DNA of 64,000 nucleotides, taken from contig NZ_JBEPNA010000004.1 in NCBI RefSeq assembly GCF_040546025.1, forward strand, positions 1 to 64,000. The letters are read 5' to 3'. This document shows positions 42,802 to 50,829 of this stretch, in pieces (within the stretch, counting starts at the first letter, position 1; each line of letters opens with the position of its first letter). The notes under the pieces are model-generated. The model did no database searches, was not told the DNA's origin, and saw only the letters and a list, made by a program, of their open reading frames with translations. Made by a program: the position numbers and the translations under genes. Source of the DNA: Marisediminicola sp040546025 (GTDB lineage: Bacteria > Actinomycetota > Actinomycetes > Actinomycetales > Microbacteriaceae).

Positions 42802-43236
42802 ATGACGCGCGCGAGCAGGCCCACCGTCCTCCAACGCGTCGCACTGTCTGTCGTCGCCGCGGCATCCGCTCGGCCGGTGATCGTCCGCCTGGCGCGGAAC
42901 CGCCGCGTCGCGCGTGCCGGTTATCTCGCGGCGACCGCAATCGGACTCGTGTGGGGTGGCGTCCTGAGCGTGGGCCGCCTCGAGGAGAGCGGCGGCGTGA
43001 TCGTCGCTCGCGGATGCCCGCGCTGGGCGTTCGGCCGTGGCGGCACTACGATCGGCGGCGTCTTCCTCACCCGCGACACCGTCTCCTCTGCCGTTCTCCA
43101 GCACGAGGCGGTGCACCGCGACCAGTGGCGCCGCTACGGGCTCGCCCTGGTTCCGCTCTACCTCGCCGCCGGGCCAATCGCTTCCGACAACCGCTTCGAA
43201 GTAGAGGCGGGACTTGAGAGGGGTGGCTATCGGTGA
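42802..43236 (+). CDS. Small protein with HExxH-like zinc site, unknown function
   Basis: 144 residues from the ATG at 42802. An N-terminal hydrophobic helix RAGYLAATAIGLVWGGVLSV precedes the sequence RGCPRWAFGRGGTTIGGVFL. The C-terminal part has VLQHEAVHRDQWRRYGLALV, a His-Glu-x-x-His site like that of DUF4157 or minigluzincins, and a later Glu in FEVEAGLERGGYR. The orthologues known to me in Microbacteriaceae have no characterised role. Its stop overlaps the next gene's GTG. Confidence 0.7.
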   Translation: MTRASRPTVLQRVALSVVAAASARPVIVRLARNRRVARAGYLAATAIGLVWGGVLSVGRLEESGGVIVARGCPRWAFGRGGTTIGGVFLTRDTVSSAVLQHEAVHRDQWRRYGLALVPLYLAAGPIASDNRFEVEAGLERGGYR

Positions 43237-44087
43237 CGAGCATCGATCGTTCGATGACGGGCACGACCGTCGTGATCACGGGCGCAAGCTCCGGCATCGG
43301 CAGGCAGGCGGCGATCGAGCTTGCCGGGCGGGGCGCCCGGGTCGCCGTGGTCGGGCGCCACCGCGCACGGGCGGAGGCGGTCGCGGACGAGGTCGGCGGG
43401 GTCGCGTTCATCGCGGACTTCGACCGGCTCGACGACGTGCGCACCCTTGCCGATGACCTGCTGTTCGCGTGCGACCGCATCGACGTGCTCGCGAACAACG
43501 CCGGAGGCCTCGTTCCGACCCGCGCGCTCACCGTCGATGGACACGAGCGCACCTTCCAGTCGAACCACCTCGCACCGTTCCTGCTTACGCAGCTGCTGCT
43601 GCCGAGGCTCATTGAGTCGGGCGCCCGCGTGATTTCCACTGCGAGCGTCGCGAACCGCTGGGCGCGGCTACGGCTCGACGACCTCGACTGGGCCGCGCGG
43701 CCGTGGCTCGGCGGCTGGGGGGCGTACGGCACGAGCAAGCTCGAGACCATCCTGTTCACGGAGGAGCTCGCGCGGCGCACCGCCGGCACCGGCGTCAGCG
43801 CCTACTCGTTCCATCCCGGCTTCGTCGCCACGAGCTTCGGACACGGATCCCCCGTGATGGCGCTCATCGCCCTCGCGAGCGGTGGACGGTACGGAATCTC
43901 GGTCGAAGCCGGAGCCGTGCCGCTGATCGAGCTCGCGTCCACGCCCGACCCCGGATTCCCCAGCGGCACCTACTTCGACACCCTCACCGGCAACGGCCGC
44001 AGGCACCGGCTCTCGGGCGACGCCGACCTGGCCGCTGCACTCTGGCAGCGCAGCGCCGAGCTCGTCGGCTCCGTGACGGCCAGCTGA
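43233..44087 (+). CDS. Short-chain dehydrogenase/reductase
   Basis: 284 residues, GTG overlapping the previous stop. VVITGASSGIGRQAAIELAG with the TGxxxGIG motif, LANNAGG and the catalytic triad region AYGTSKLETILFTEELARRT (Tyr-x-x-x-Lys). The C-terminal AYSFHPGFVATSFGHGSPVM is similar to retinol-dehydrogenase-like and atypical SDRs, as with the copy at 18514. Substrate unknown. Confidence 0.88.
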   Translation: MTSIDRSMTGTTVVITGASSGIGRQAAIELAGRGARVAVVGRHRARAEAVADEVGGVAFIADFDRLDDVRTLADDLLFACDRIDVLANNAGGLVPTRALTVDGHERTFQSNHLAPFLLTQLLLPRLIESGARVISTASVANRWARLRLDDLDWAARPWLGGWGAYGTSKLETILFTEELARRTAGTGVSAYSFHPGFVATSFGHGSPVMALIALASGGRYGISVEAGAVPLIELASTPDPGFPSGTYFDTLTGNGRRHRLSGDADLAAALWQRSAELVGSVTAS

Positions 44088-44160
44088 GCGAGGCACCGGT
44101 CGCCCTGCGACCGTGGCGGGTAGTGGGCGGGTATCGGGAATTATCACCACCCCCGCTTTG

Positions 44161-44166
44161 TATACT
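44161..44166 (+). promoter_or_regulatory. -10 element of a probable leaderless promoter for the LLM oxidoreductase
   Basis: TATACT lies 5 nt before the ATG at 44172, in an unusually A/T-rich 40-bp stretch. Transcription would start at the ATG, and no ribosome-binding site is seen. A possible -35 (TTATCA) lies too close, so the -35 is unresolved. Confidence 0.5.
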
Positions 44167-44171
44167 TAAGT

Positions 44172-45245
44172 ATGGAATTCGGAATCTACAGCTTCGGCGA
44201 CATCGACCTCGACCCCGCCACGAGCCAGGGCGTCGGAGCCGAGCAGCAGCTCGCCAACACGATCGAACGCGTCAAACTCGCCGATCGCGCGGACCTGGAC
44301 TACTTCGGGCTCGGCGAGCACCACCGCCCCGACTACGCGATCTCGGCGCCCGCGACCGTGCTCGCGGCCGCGGCCGCCGTCACCGAGCGCATCCGCATCG
44401 GCAGCGCCGTCACGGTGCTCAGCACCGAGGACCCCGTGCGGGTCTTCCAGCAGTTCGCGACGATCGACCTGCTCTCCCACGGCCGCGCCGAGCTCGTCGC
44501 CGGACGCGGATCCTTCATTGAGTCCTTCCCCCTGTTCGGCGCGAACCTCGCCGACTACGACGCCCTCTACGCCGAGAAGCTCGAGCTGCTCCTCGCCCTC
44601 AATGAGAGCGAGCGAATCACCTGGCAGGGCCAGTTCCGGCCGGCGCTCGACGACGCGCTCATCCTCCCCCGCCCCGTGGGCACGCCCGGGAACCCCGGAA
44701 AGCTCGATATCTGGATCGCGACCGGCGGCAACCCCCAGTCCTCGGCCCGCGCCGGAATGCTCGGACTGCCCGTGAGCTACGCGATCATCGGCGGCTACCC
44801 CGAGCGCTTTGCTCCGCTCTTCGACCTCTACCGCCGGGCGGCAACGCAGTCCGGCCACGACGCCTCCACTCTCAAGACGGCGATCGCCGGACCAGGGTTC
44901 ATCGGCACGGGGTCGAAGGCAGCGAAGGACGCCTTCTTCCCCTACTGGGCCACCTCGATGACCCGAATCTCGAAGGAGCGCGGCTTCCCCACCCCGACCC
45001 GGGAGGGCTACGACGAGATGACGGGCCCGCGCGGCGCGATCTTCGGTGGAAGCCCGAACGAGGTCGCCGACAAGATCATCGCCACCCACGGCCACCTCGG
45101 CAACGACCGGGTCGGACTGCAGATGGACTGGTCCGGAGTTCCCCAGCCGCTCATGATGAAGTCCATCGAGCTGTTCGCGACCGAGGTGGCCCCGCAGGTC
45201 AACAAGGAACTCGGCGCGCGGAAGCACCCCGTACCAATCGGGTAG
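44172..45245 (+). CDS. LLM-class flavin-dependent oxidoreductase
   Basis: 357 residues of the luciferase-like monooxygenase fold (PF00296). MEFGIYSFGDIDLDPATSQG, LDYFGLGEHHRPDYAISAPA, RIRIGSAVTVLSTEDPVRVF and HGRAELVAGRGSFIESFPLF are the usual blocks, and GNPGKLDIWIATGGNPQSSA follows. The family uses FMNH2 or F420H2. The final 333 bp are repeated at 46243-46575. Preceded by a likely leaderless promoter. The two-copy region is described as a tandem duplication. Confidence 0.9.
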   Translation: MEFGIYSFGDIDLDPATSQGVGAEQQLANTIERVKLADRADLDYFGLGEHHRPDYAISAPATVLAAAAAVTERIRIGSAVTVLSTEDPVRVFQQFATIDLLSHGRAELVAGRGSFIESFPLFGANLADYDALYAEKLELLLALNESERITWQGQFRPALDDALILPRPVGTPGNPGKLDIWIATGGNPQSSARAGMLGLPVSYAIIGGYPERFAPLFDLYRRAATQSGHDASTLKTAIAGPGFIGTGSKAAKDAFFPYWATSMTRISKERGFPTPTREGYDEMTGPRGAIFGGSPNEVADKIIATHGHLGNDRVGLQMDWSGVPQPLMMKSIELFATEVAPQVNKELGARKHPVPIG

Positions 45246-45309
45246 GCCGCGAGGTACTCTCGACGCGGAGGGGACGGGGCCCGCCCTCCCCTTCGCGGGA
45301 GCGAATGCC

Positions 45310-45927
45310 ATGAGAGTTCACCACGTGACCGTCGCCGTAGCGGCATTCCTGCTGCTGGCCGGATGCGCCGCGGAGCCGGATGGGGGCGCGCCGAGCGCAT
45401 CCCCGTCGCCCCGCCCGAGCGCGACGTCCAGCGTGACCCCCTCACCAGACCCCTCCCCGAGCACCACTCCCACGCCGACCTCCGAGCCCGAACCCGCGCC
45501 CCCGGCCAGGACGACATCGACCTGCCAGTCGCTGCTCGACGGCGAGACCTCACAGCGGTTCGCCGACAGTGCCGCGGACGGCTGGGCGCTCATCCCCGAC
45601 TTCGGCCAGCGGATGATCGACCAGGCCAACCCGATCGGGCTGTTCGTGCAGTACAACGGGGTTGCCTGCCAATGGGGATACCCGTCGTCGGGCGACGCAT
45701 TCTCCTACGGCCACTCCGCGATCTCCATCGCCGACGCGCAGGCAGTGAAGTCCCGGCTCACCGCCGATGGATACTCCTCGCGGTCTGCGCTCGGCGGCGA
45801 GCTGTACTGCCTGCCGCCGGAGCAGTCGGTGATGGGTGAGCAGAGCTGCTTCCTCTTCGTCGGCGGCGAGTGGTTCTACTCGAACGTCGAGAGCGAGCTC
45901 GAGATGATCGTCGCGCAGGCGGGCTGA
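45310..45927 (+). CDS. Lipoprotein of unknown function, duplicate copy 1
   Basis: 205 residues. Signal peptide with lipobox LAGC (Cys19), then a Ser/Pro/Thr-rich spacer of about 45 residues. The C-terminal domain, about 130 residues, has FADSAADGWALIPDFGQRMI, a central GVACQWGYPSSGDAFSYGHS and a Cys pair near the end (LYCLPPEQS, SCFLFVGG), probably disulfide-bonded. No named family. Paralogue at 46640 shares the domain. Confidence 0.8.
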   Translation: MRVHHVTVAVAAFLLLAGCAAEPDGGAPSASPSPRPSATSSVTPSPDPSPSTTPTPTSEPEPAPPARTTSTCQSLLDGETSQRFADSAADGWALIPDFGQRMIDQANPIGLFVQYNGVACQWGYPSSGDAFSYGHSAISIADAQAVKSRLTADGYSSRSALGGELYCLPPEQSVMGEQSCFLFVGGEWFYSNVESELEMIVAQAG

Positions 45928-45928
45928 G

Positions 45929-46242
45929 TCACCACTGCGGCGGATGTCGGCGGTGCCAGCCCAGCCTCGTGAACGGTGTGTACTGCACCTGCTGGGCGAA
46001 GTTGCGCTCGGGATCCTCGCTGTCGTACCAGCCGACCGGGCGGGGCGTGAGGGCGAGCGCCGGCGTGAGCACGGCATCCACCCCGGCGAACTGGCGGATG
46101 ATCGACCGCTCGCACGCCGCGAGCTGCGCGAGCGACTCGGCGAGCTGCCGCGCGGACAGCTCCCGGCCGCGCTCGACGAGCCAGCGGGTGAGCGGCTCGA
46201 GCAGCTCGAGCTCGGCCCCCTCGGCCGGGATCCCGGAGGCGC
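45929..46242 (-). pseudogene. Amidase C-terminal fragment, from the duplication
   Basis: 314 bp that repeat the 3' end of the amidase gene at 47311, beginning with the same stop region and ending at the duplication junction. Read on the minus strand it gives LELLEPLTRWLVERGRELSA and PVGWYDSEDPERNFAQQVQ but lacks the catalytic Lys and both Ser. Relative to the intact copy it has lost 141 bp in frame near the C terminus. No start codon, so not expressed as an enzyme. Confidence 0.9.
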
Positions 46243-46575
46243 TCGAAGGCGGCGAAGGACGCCTTCTTCCCGTACTGGGCCACCTCGATGACCCGAATCT
46301 CGAAGGAGCGGGGCTTCCCCACCCCGACCCGGGAGGGCTACGACGAGATGACGGGCCCGCGCGGCGCGATCTTCGGCGGTAGCCCGAACGAGGTCGCCGA
46401 CAAGATCATCGCCACCCACGGCCACCTCGGCAACGACCGGGTCGGGCTGCAGATGGACTGGTCCGGGGTTCCCCAGCACCTCATGATGGAGTCGAGCGAA
46501 CTGTTCGCGACCGAGGTCGCGCCGCAGGTGAACAAGGAACTCGGCGAGCTGACGCGAGGCGTCCCCGTCGGCTGA
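46243..46575 (+). pseudogene. LLM oxidoreductase C-terminal fragment, from the duplication
   Basis: 333 bp matching the last third of the LLM gene (44913-45245), in the same frame and with its stop codon. It reads KDAFFPYWATSMTRISKERG and ends VNKELGELTRGVPVG. The flavin-binding N-terminal two thirds are absent. An internal ATG at 46288 could start a 95-residue peptide, but without the active site. Divergence from the parent is small, so the duplication is fairly recent. Confidence 0.9.
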
Positions 46576-46639
46576 AATGAGCGGTACTCTCGACACGGAG
46601 GGGGACGGCGCCCGCCCTTCCGCGCGTGAGGGGAACGCC

Positions 46640-47266
46640 ATGAGAGTGCATCACCTGAGTGTGGCTGTGCTGGCCTGTGTGCTGCTCGCCGGATGCGCCG
46701 CGGAGCCGGATGCCGGCGGGCCGAGCGCGTCGCCGTCCCCACGGCCGAGCGCAAGCGCCTCGCCATCACCAGAACCCACGGGCAGCGCCGCCCCGGCGCC
46801 GTCCGCCGAGCCCGGCCCCACGCCCACGCCGCCGCCGGCCACGACGACCTCGACCTGCCGGTCACTTCTCGACGCCGAGACCACCCAGCGCTTTGCGGAC
46901 AGCGCGGCGGACGGCTGGGCGTTCATTCCCGACTTCGGCCAGCGGATGATCGACGAGGGAAATCCGATCGGGCTCTTCGTCCAATACGGCGGGGTCGCCT
47001 GCCAGTGGGGGTTTCCGTCGTCGAGCACCGCGTTCACCTATGGCCACTCGGCGATCTCCGGCGCCGACGCGCAGGCGGTGAAGTCCCGCCTGACCGCCGA
47101 CGGGTACTCCGCTCGGTCCGCGCTCGGCGGCGAGCTCTACTGCCAGCCTCCGGAGCTGACGGACATTGTCTGGCCGGGCTGCTTCCTCTTCGTCGGCACC
47201 GAGTGGTTCCACTCGAGCGTCGAGAGCGAGCTCGAGATGATCGTCAGCCAGGCCCGCGCCGGCTGA
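46640..47266 (+). CDS. Lipoprotein of unknown function, duplicate copy 2
   Basis: 208 residues from the ATG at 46640. Same layout as the protein at 45310: lipobox LAGC (Cys19), Ser/Pro/Thr-rich spacer, then FADSAADGWAFIPDFGQRMI and GVACQWGFPSSSTAFTYGHS with the same cysteines. The spacer and some C-terminal positions differ (ELTDIVWPGCF versus EQSVMGEQSCF). Both copies keep full open frames and signal peptides, so both are probably expressed. Confidence 0.82.
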   Translation: MRVHHLSVAVLACVLLAGCAAEPDAGGPSASPSPRPSASASPSPEPTGSAAPAPSAEPGPTPTPPPATTTSTCRSLLDAETTQRFADSAADGWAFIPDFGQRMIDEGNPIGLFVQYGGVACQWGFPSSSTAFTYGHSAISGADAQAVKSRLTADGYSARSALGGELYCQPPELTDIVWPGCFLFVGTEWFHSSVESELEMIVSQARAG

Positions 47267-47310
47267 GTGGTCATCTCGCCGGGCGGTGACTCGTCTCAGT
47301 CAGCGCCGGG

Positions 47311-48726
47311 TCACCACTGCGGCGGATGTCGGCGGTGCCAGCCCAGCCGGCGCTCGAGCTGCGCCCCGACCGACAGCAGCACATGCTCGCCGCCCGGACG
47401 GCCGATGAGCTGGACCCCCATCGGGATGCCCCCAGCGACCTCGTAGACGGGAAGCGTGATCGCGGGCAGCCCGGTGACGTTCGCGAAGCTCGTGAACGGT
47501 GTGTACTGCACCTGCTGGGCGAAGTTGCGCTCGGGATCCTCGCTGTCGTACCAGCCGACCGGGCGGGGCGTGAGGGCGAGCGCCGGCGTGAGCACGGCAT
47601 CCACCCCGGCGAACTGGCGGATGACCGACCGCTCGTACGCCGCGAGCTGCGCGAGCGACTCGGCGAGCTGCCGCGCGGACAGCTCCCGGCCGCGCTCGAC
47701 GAGCCAGCGGGTGAGCGGCTCGAGCAGCTCGAGCTCGGCCCCCTCGGCCGGGATCCCGGAGGCGCCGGCCTGCCAGACGGTGCGGAAGGCGGGCGAGTAG
47801 GTGGGGTCTGGCTCGAGTGCGAGCTCGTCGATGCCGTGCCCGATCGAGGCGAGTTCGCGCACCGCGAGGGCGAGCGCGGCGGATGCTTCTGCCGACACGG
47901 TGATGTCGTAGGCGTCGTCCCACGGCGAGGTCGTCATGACGGCGAGCTGGAATCGCCCCTCGCCCCGCACCGCGGCGTTGAGGAGCCCCCCGCCGTCCCA
48001 GCGCGGGGCGCGCAGGGTGAACGGGTAGTCGCCGCCCGCGATCATGGCGTCGAGCAGCATGGCGGCGTCGGCGACGGTGCGGGCGAGCGGGCCCGGCACG
48101 ACGAGCCCGGCGAGCTTGTCGATGCCGGTGCCGCTCGGCACGAGGCCGCGGGAGGGCTTGAGCCCGACGAGTCCGGTGGCCGCCGCGGGGATCCGAACCG
48201 AACCGCCGCCGTCGGTTCCCGGCGCGAACGGCAGCAGTCCCGCCGCGACGGCGACGGCCGCGCCGCCGCTGGACCCTCCAGCGCCGAGGCTCGTGTCCCA
48301 GGGATTGCGCGCTGGCGGCGCGACCCGGCTCTCTGTGTAGGAGGGAAGCCCGAACTCGGGCGCGTTGGTCTTGCCGAGGCTCACCGCACCGGCGGAGTCG
48401 AGGGCGAGGGTGAGCTCGTCGGAGGCATCCGGCACGAAGTCCGCCATGAGCGCCGAGCCGTACTTCGTGGGCACCCCGGCCCGCGGGTTGAGGTCCTTGT
48501 CGCCGAACGGGAGGCCCCACAGCGGCGCGGACTTCGGCACGGACGCCTCCACGTGCGCCGCGCGCTCGAGGGCGGCATCCGAGGTCACGGTCACGAACGC
48601 GCCAAGGCCGGCGTCGAGCCGCTCGATGCGTTCGAGGTAATGCCAGGCGAGCTCGGTCGGGGTGATCTCGCCACGCTGGAGCCAGTCCCACTGCTCCTGG
48701 GCGGTGAGGTGGTGGAGTTCAAACAC
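47311..48726 (-). CDS. Amidase signature-family enzyme
   Basis: 471 residues. Catalytic Ser-cisSer-Lys triad: Lys77 in GLPFGDKDLN, Ser152 in GGSSGGAA and Ser176 in TDGGGSVRIPA. The rest fits the family (NPWDTSLGAGGSSGGA, VGLKPSRGLVPSGTG, TVADAAMLLDAMIAGGDYPF). Such enzymes hydrolyse amides; the substrate cannot be told. It is convergent with the lipoprotein copy 2. The 3' end is the source of the fragment at 45929. Confidence 0.9.
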   Translation of the reverse strand: MFELHHLTAQEQWDWLQRGEITPTELAWHYLERIERLDAGLGAFVTVTSDAALERAAHVEASVPKSAPLWGLPFGDKDLNPRAGVPTKYGSALMADFVPDASDELTLALDSAGAVSLGKTNAPEFGLPSYTESRVAPPARNPWDTSLGAGGSSGGAAVAVAAGLLPFAPGTDGGGSVRIPAAATGLVGLKPSRGLVPSGTGIDKLAGLVVPGPLARTVADAAMLLDAMIAGGDYPFTLRAPRWDGGGLLNAAVRGEGRFQLAVMTTSPWDDAYDITVSAEASAALALAVRELASIGHGIDELALEPDPTYSPAFRTVWQAGASGIPAEGAELELLEPLTRWLVERGRELSARQLAESLAQLAAYERSVIRQFAGVDAVLTPALALTPRPVGWYDSEDPERNFAQQVQYTPFTSFANVTGLPAITLPVYEVAGGIPMGVQLIGRPGGEHVLLSVGAQLERRLGWHRRHPPQW

Positions 48727-48790
48727 CTCCCGAGCCTAGGCGTTTGGGGGCCGCGCCGGGTGTGATGACCCGTGCACCTCGATCGGGTGT

Positions 48791-48796
48791 TAGATT
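48791..48796 (+). promoter_or_regulatory. -10-like element for the lipoprotein gene at 48826
   Basis: TAGATT lies about 30 nt upstream of the ATG; a transcript starting near 48803 would carry the AGAAGAACGG ribosome-binding region. No clear -35. Confidence 0.3.
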
Positions 48797-48825
48797 CGCG
48801 GCACACAGCCAGAAGAACGGATGCC

Positions 48826-49446
48826 ATGACCCGCTCTGCCCGCCGCCTCGCCTCCCGCGCCGCCCTCGTCACCGTGCTTGCCGCTGCACTCGCCGGCTGT
48901 TCCCCCGCCGGCGGCGGTGACCCGGAGGCGACGACCGAGCCGGAACCCACGGCATCCGCGTCCCCGACTCCTGCCGCGGCGCCCGCCATTTTCACACTGC
49001 CGGACGACTGTGTCGAGCTCATCGGCCCCGACCTCGACGCGGAGTTCGCCGCGAACGGCGTCACCCTGTTCAGCGACTCCAACGGCAACGGCATCTACGA
49101 GCAGGAGGGATCGGTCGGCCAGGACGGCGGCGAGCCGTTCTACTGCGTCTACGGCCAGGACGGGGTCGACCTGAGCTCGTTCGAGTTCGCGGCCCAAGCA
49201 CTGACCAACGATGCCCACGAGGGCGTGCTCGCCGAACTCGGCACCCGCGGCCTGGACGAGAGCGCCGACGGCGACCGGGTCGTCTTCAGCCAGGAGGGCG
49301 ATGAGGGCACGCTTCCCGCAATCGTGCACATCGTGCTTCCGGACGGCTGGGTCACCGTGAACAGCACCTTCGGCGGACCAGACCGGTTCGCCGAGGTGAA
49401 CGACTGGGCGGAGACCGCGGTCGAGCAGCTCTACCCGGCACCGTAG
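48826..49446 (+). CDS. Lipoprotein of unknown function
   Basis: 206 residues from the ATG at 48826. The signal peptide ends in the lipobox LAGC (Cys24). A Thr/Pro/Ala-rich spacer precedes a soluble domain starting FTLPDDCVELIGPDLDAEFA, with DSNGNGIYEQEGSVGQDGGE, PFYCVYGQDGVDLSSFEFAA and a C-terminal end WVTVNSTFGGPDRFAEVNDW. Two cysteines could pair. Similar in style but not clearly homologous to the pair at 45310 and 46640. Divergent from the amidase. Confidence 0.78.
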   Translation: MTRSARRLASRAALVTVLAAALAGCSPAGGGDPEATTEPEPTASASPTPAAAPAIFTLPDDCVELIGPDLDAEFAANGVTLFSDSNGNGIYEQEGSVGQDGGEPFYCVYGQDGVDLSSFEFAAQALTNDAHEGVLAELGTRGLDESADGDRVVFSQEGDEGTLPAIVHIVLPDGWVTVNSTFGGPDRFAEVNDWAETAVEQLYPAP

Positions 49447-49458
49447 CTTCTCCGGCAC

Positions 49459-49824
49459 CTACTCCAGCTCGGCGCGAAGGCTCTTCACGAGGTCGTGGAA
49501 GGCGAGCGGCGCCGTCTGGATGACCCGGCGGCCAGTCGCGAGCGCGGCCTTCTCACCGCGCTGCGCCACGTTCAGGACCACGTGCTCGAGATGGGAGCCG
49601 TATTCATCCGGTACAACCCGGTACTCGGCGCGGTACCACCAGCCGCCCTGGGTGACGATGAAGAAGGCGTCGGGATCGGCGAGGTAGGCACTCGCAGCGC
49701 CCGCGCCGGGGTTCAGCCGCCCGTCGAGCGCAGTGAAGACGGCCTTCGGCCTGGCCTTGATGTGGGCGGTGAAGGTGTGCAGCACGGTGTGCTTCGGGGG
49801 CCGCAACCGGGGAGCTTGGGGCAT
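49459..49824 (-). CDS. SRPBCC-like small protein, co-transcribed with a GNAT gene
   Basis: 121 residues. The pattern HTFTAHIKARPKAVFTALDG, WWYRAEYRVVPDEYGSHLEH, VVLNVAQRGEKAALATGRRV and a C-terminal helix LAFHDLVKSLRAELE resembles START/polyketide cyclase-like (SRPBCC) proteins, although it is short. It starts 3 bp after the GNAT stop, so it is the second gene of that operon. Confidence 0.65.
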   Translation of the reverse strand: MPQAPRLRPPKHTVLHTFTAHIKARPKAVFTALDGRLNPGAGAASAYLADPDAFFIVTQGGWWYRAEYRVVPDEYGSHLEHVVLNVAQRGEKAALATGRRVIQTAPLAFHDLVKSLRAELE

Positions 49825-49827
49825 CCG

Positions 49828-50406
49828 CTACTTCAGGCTCTTCTGCATGAGGATCGTGCCGAGCCAGCGGTTGAACTTGAAGCCCACCTTGCCCATGTGG
49901 CCGATCTGCTTGAAGCCGAAATTCTCGTGCAGGCGGATGGATGCGTCGGCTCCGCGGTCGGCGATGACCGCGACGATCTCCTTGAGCCCGGCGGCCTTCG
50001 ACCGGGCGATCAGCTCGCCCATCAGCGCCTTGCCGAGGCCCTTGCCTGTCGCGGCGGGCCCGAGGTAGATCGAGTTCTCAACCGTGAACCGGTAGGCGGC
50101 CTTCGTCTTCCAGGGGAACACGTAGGCGTAGCCGAGCACGTGTCCGTTGGGACTCACCGCCACAATGAACGGCAGTCCGAGCTTGCCGAGCTGCGCGAAC
50201 TTGGCGCGGAGCTGCGCGAGGGTCATCGGCTTCTCGTCGAAGGTGACGGTCGAGTTGGCCACGTAGTGGTTGTAGATCTCGCGGATGTCGGGCAGGTCGG
50301 CGGCGGTGACCGCGCGGATCTCGTACTCGAAGGGCACCTGGAGGGGCGGCAGATTGCGCTGGGCGCCGACGGGACGGTGGGTGGCCTGGTACTCCTCTTC
50401 GAGCAT
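49828..50406 (-). CDS. GNAT family acetyltransferase
   Basis: 192 residues. YEIRAVTAADLPDIREIYNH, YVANSTVTFDEKPMTLAQLR, the beta4 strand VLGYAYVFPWKTKAAYRFTV, YLGPAATGKGLGKALMGELI with the acetyl-CoA pyrophosphate loop, and RLHENFGFKQIGHMGKVGFK. The pattern EIYNHYV...TF...P matches the phosphinothricin-acetyltransferase (PAT) branch, whose members act on amino acid analogues or methionine sulfoximine/sulfone. First gene of a two-gene leftward operon. Confidence 0.88.
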   Translation of the reverse strand: MLEEEYQATHRPVGAQRNLPPLQVPFEYEIRAVTAADLPDIREIYNHYVANSTVTFDEKPMTLAQLRAKFAQLGKLGLPFIVAVSPNGHVLGYAYVFPWKTKAAYRFTVENSIYLGPAATGKGLGKALMGELIARSKAAGLKEIVAVIADRGADASIRLHENFGFKQIGHMGKVGFKFNRWLGTILMQKSLK

Positions 50407-50692
50407 CAGAACGCGCGTGTCTCGTGTCGGAGCATGCGGGAAATCCTAGTCCAGCGACCTGTGCCGCGGCACCCGCGCCCCGTGCCGCGATCGAGCCTGT
50501 CGTCACAGTCGGAACTGCCCGCCCCGGCATCCGCGAGCAGCCCGCGAGCGCCGGGTTGTCAGGGCTGAAGGCGGGCATATCTGGGCGACGCGCGACGGAT
50601 TCCGACTTTGGCGACAAGGTGATCCCTGGGAGGCGGCCTCACCGACCGGACCGCGACCACACCCCCGCGTGCGATACCCCGTCACGGGGCGC

Positions 50693-50779
50693 GTGCCAAA
50701 TGAAGGTAGTTTTGCCTGCGACGGCCAGCCGATCGCATCCGAACCCTGCCAGAACGCGGGACTTACCTTCATTTGGCAC
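50693..50779. repeat. Inverted-repeat element, 18/19-bp arms
   Basis: The left arm GTGCCAAATGAAGGTAGT (50693-50710) is matched by the complement of ACTTACCTTCATTTGGCAC (50761-50779), with one extra base in the right arm. About 50 bp lie between the arms. The shape is that of a miniature inverted-repeat or REP-like element. No transposase is near. Whether it is repeated elsewhere in the genome cannot be seen here. Confidence 0.75.
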
Positions 50780-50780
50780 C

Positions 50781-50813
50781 GGAACGGCAGGGGAACGGCA
50801 GGGGAACGGCAGG
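50781..50813. repeat. 11-bp tandem repeat, three copies
   Basis: GGAACGGCAGG is repeated perfectly three times (50781-50791, 50792-50802, 50803-50813), directly after the right arm of the inverted repeat and before the ABC permease stop codon. Function unknown. Confidence 0.85.
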
Positions 50814-50829
50814 GGCGCGGCGCCGCGGA

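Larger units (their letters stand above)
44913..47765. repeat. Imperfect tandem duplication (LLM 3' end - lipoprotein - amidase 3' end)
   Basis: Unit 1 is 44913-46242 and unit 2 is 46243-47765. In each the order is: 3' third of the LLM oxidoreductase, a lipoprotein gene, and the 3' end of an amidase on the opposite strand. The junction at 46242/46243 joins the middle of the amidase to the middle of the LLM gene. Unit 1 has lost 141 bp of amidase sequence (in frame) that is present in unit 2 (47349-47489). The LLM segments are the same length, 333 bp, and very similar; the lipoproteins have diverged more. Confidence 0.9.
50407..50829. other. Intergenic region with repeats
   Basis: About 420 bp between two leftward genes. 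It holds an inverted repeat (50693-50779), a small hairpin CCCCGTCACGGGG just before it, and an 11-bp tandem repeat (50781-50813). No frame with a plausible start and product was found. The frames crossing the inverted repeat look similar on both strands only because the arms are complementary. Confidence 0.6.
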
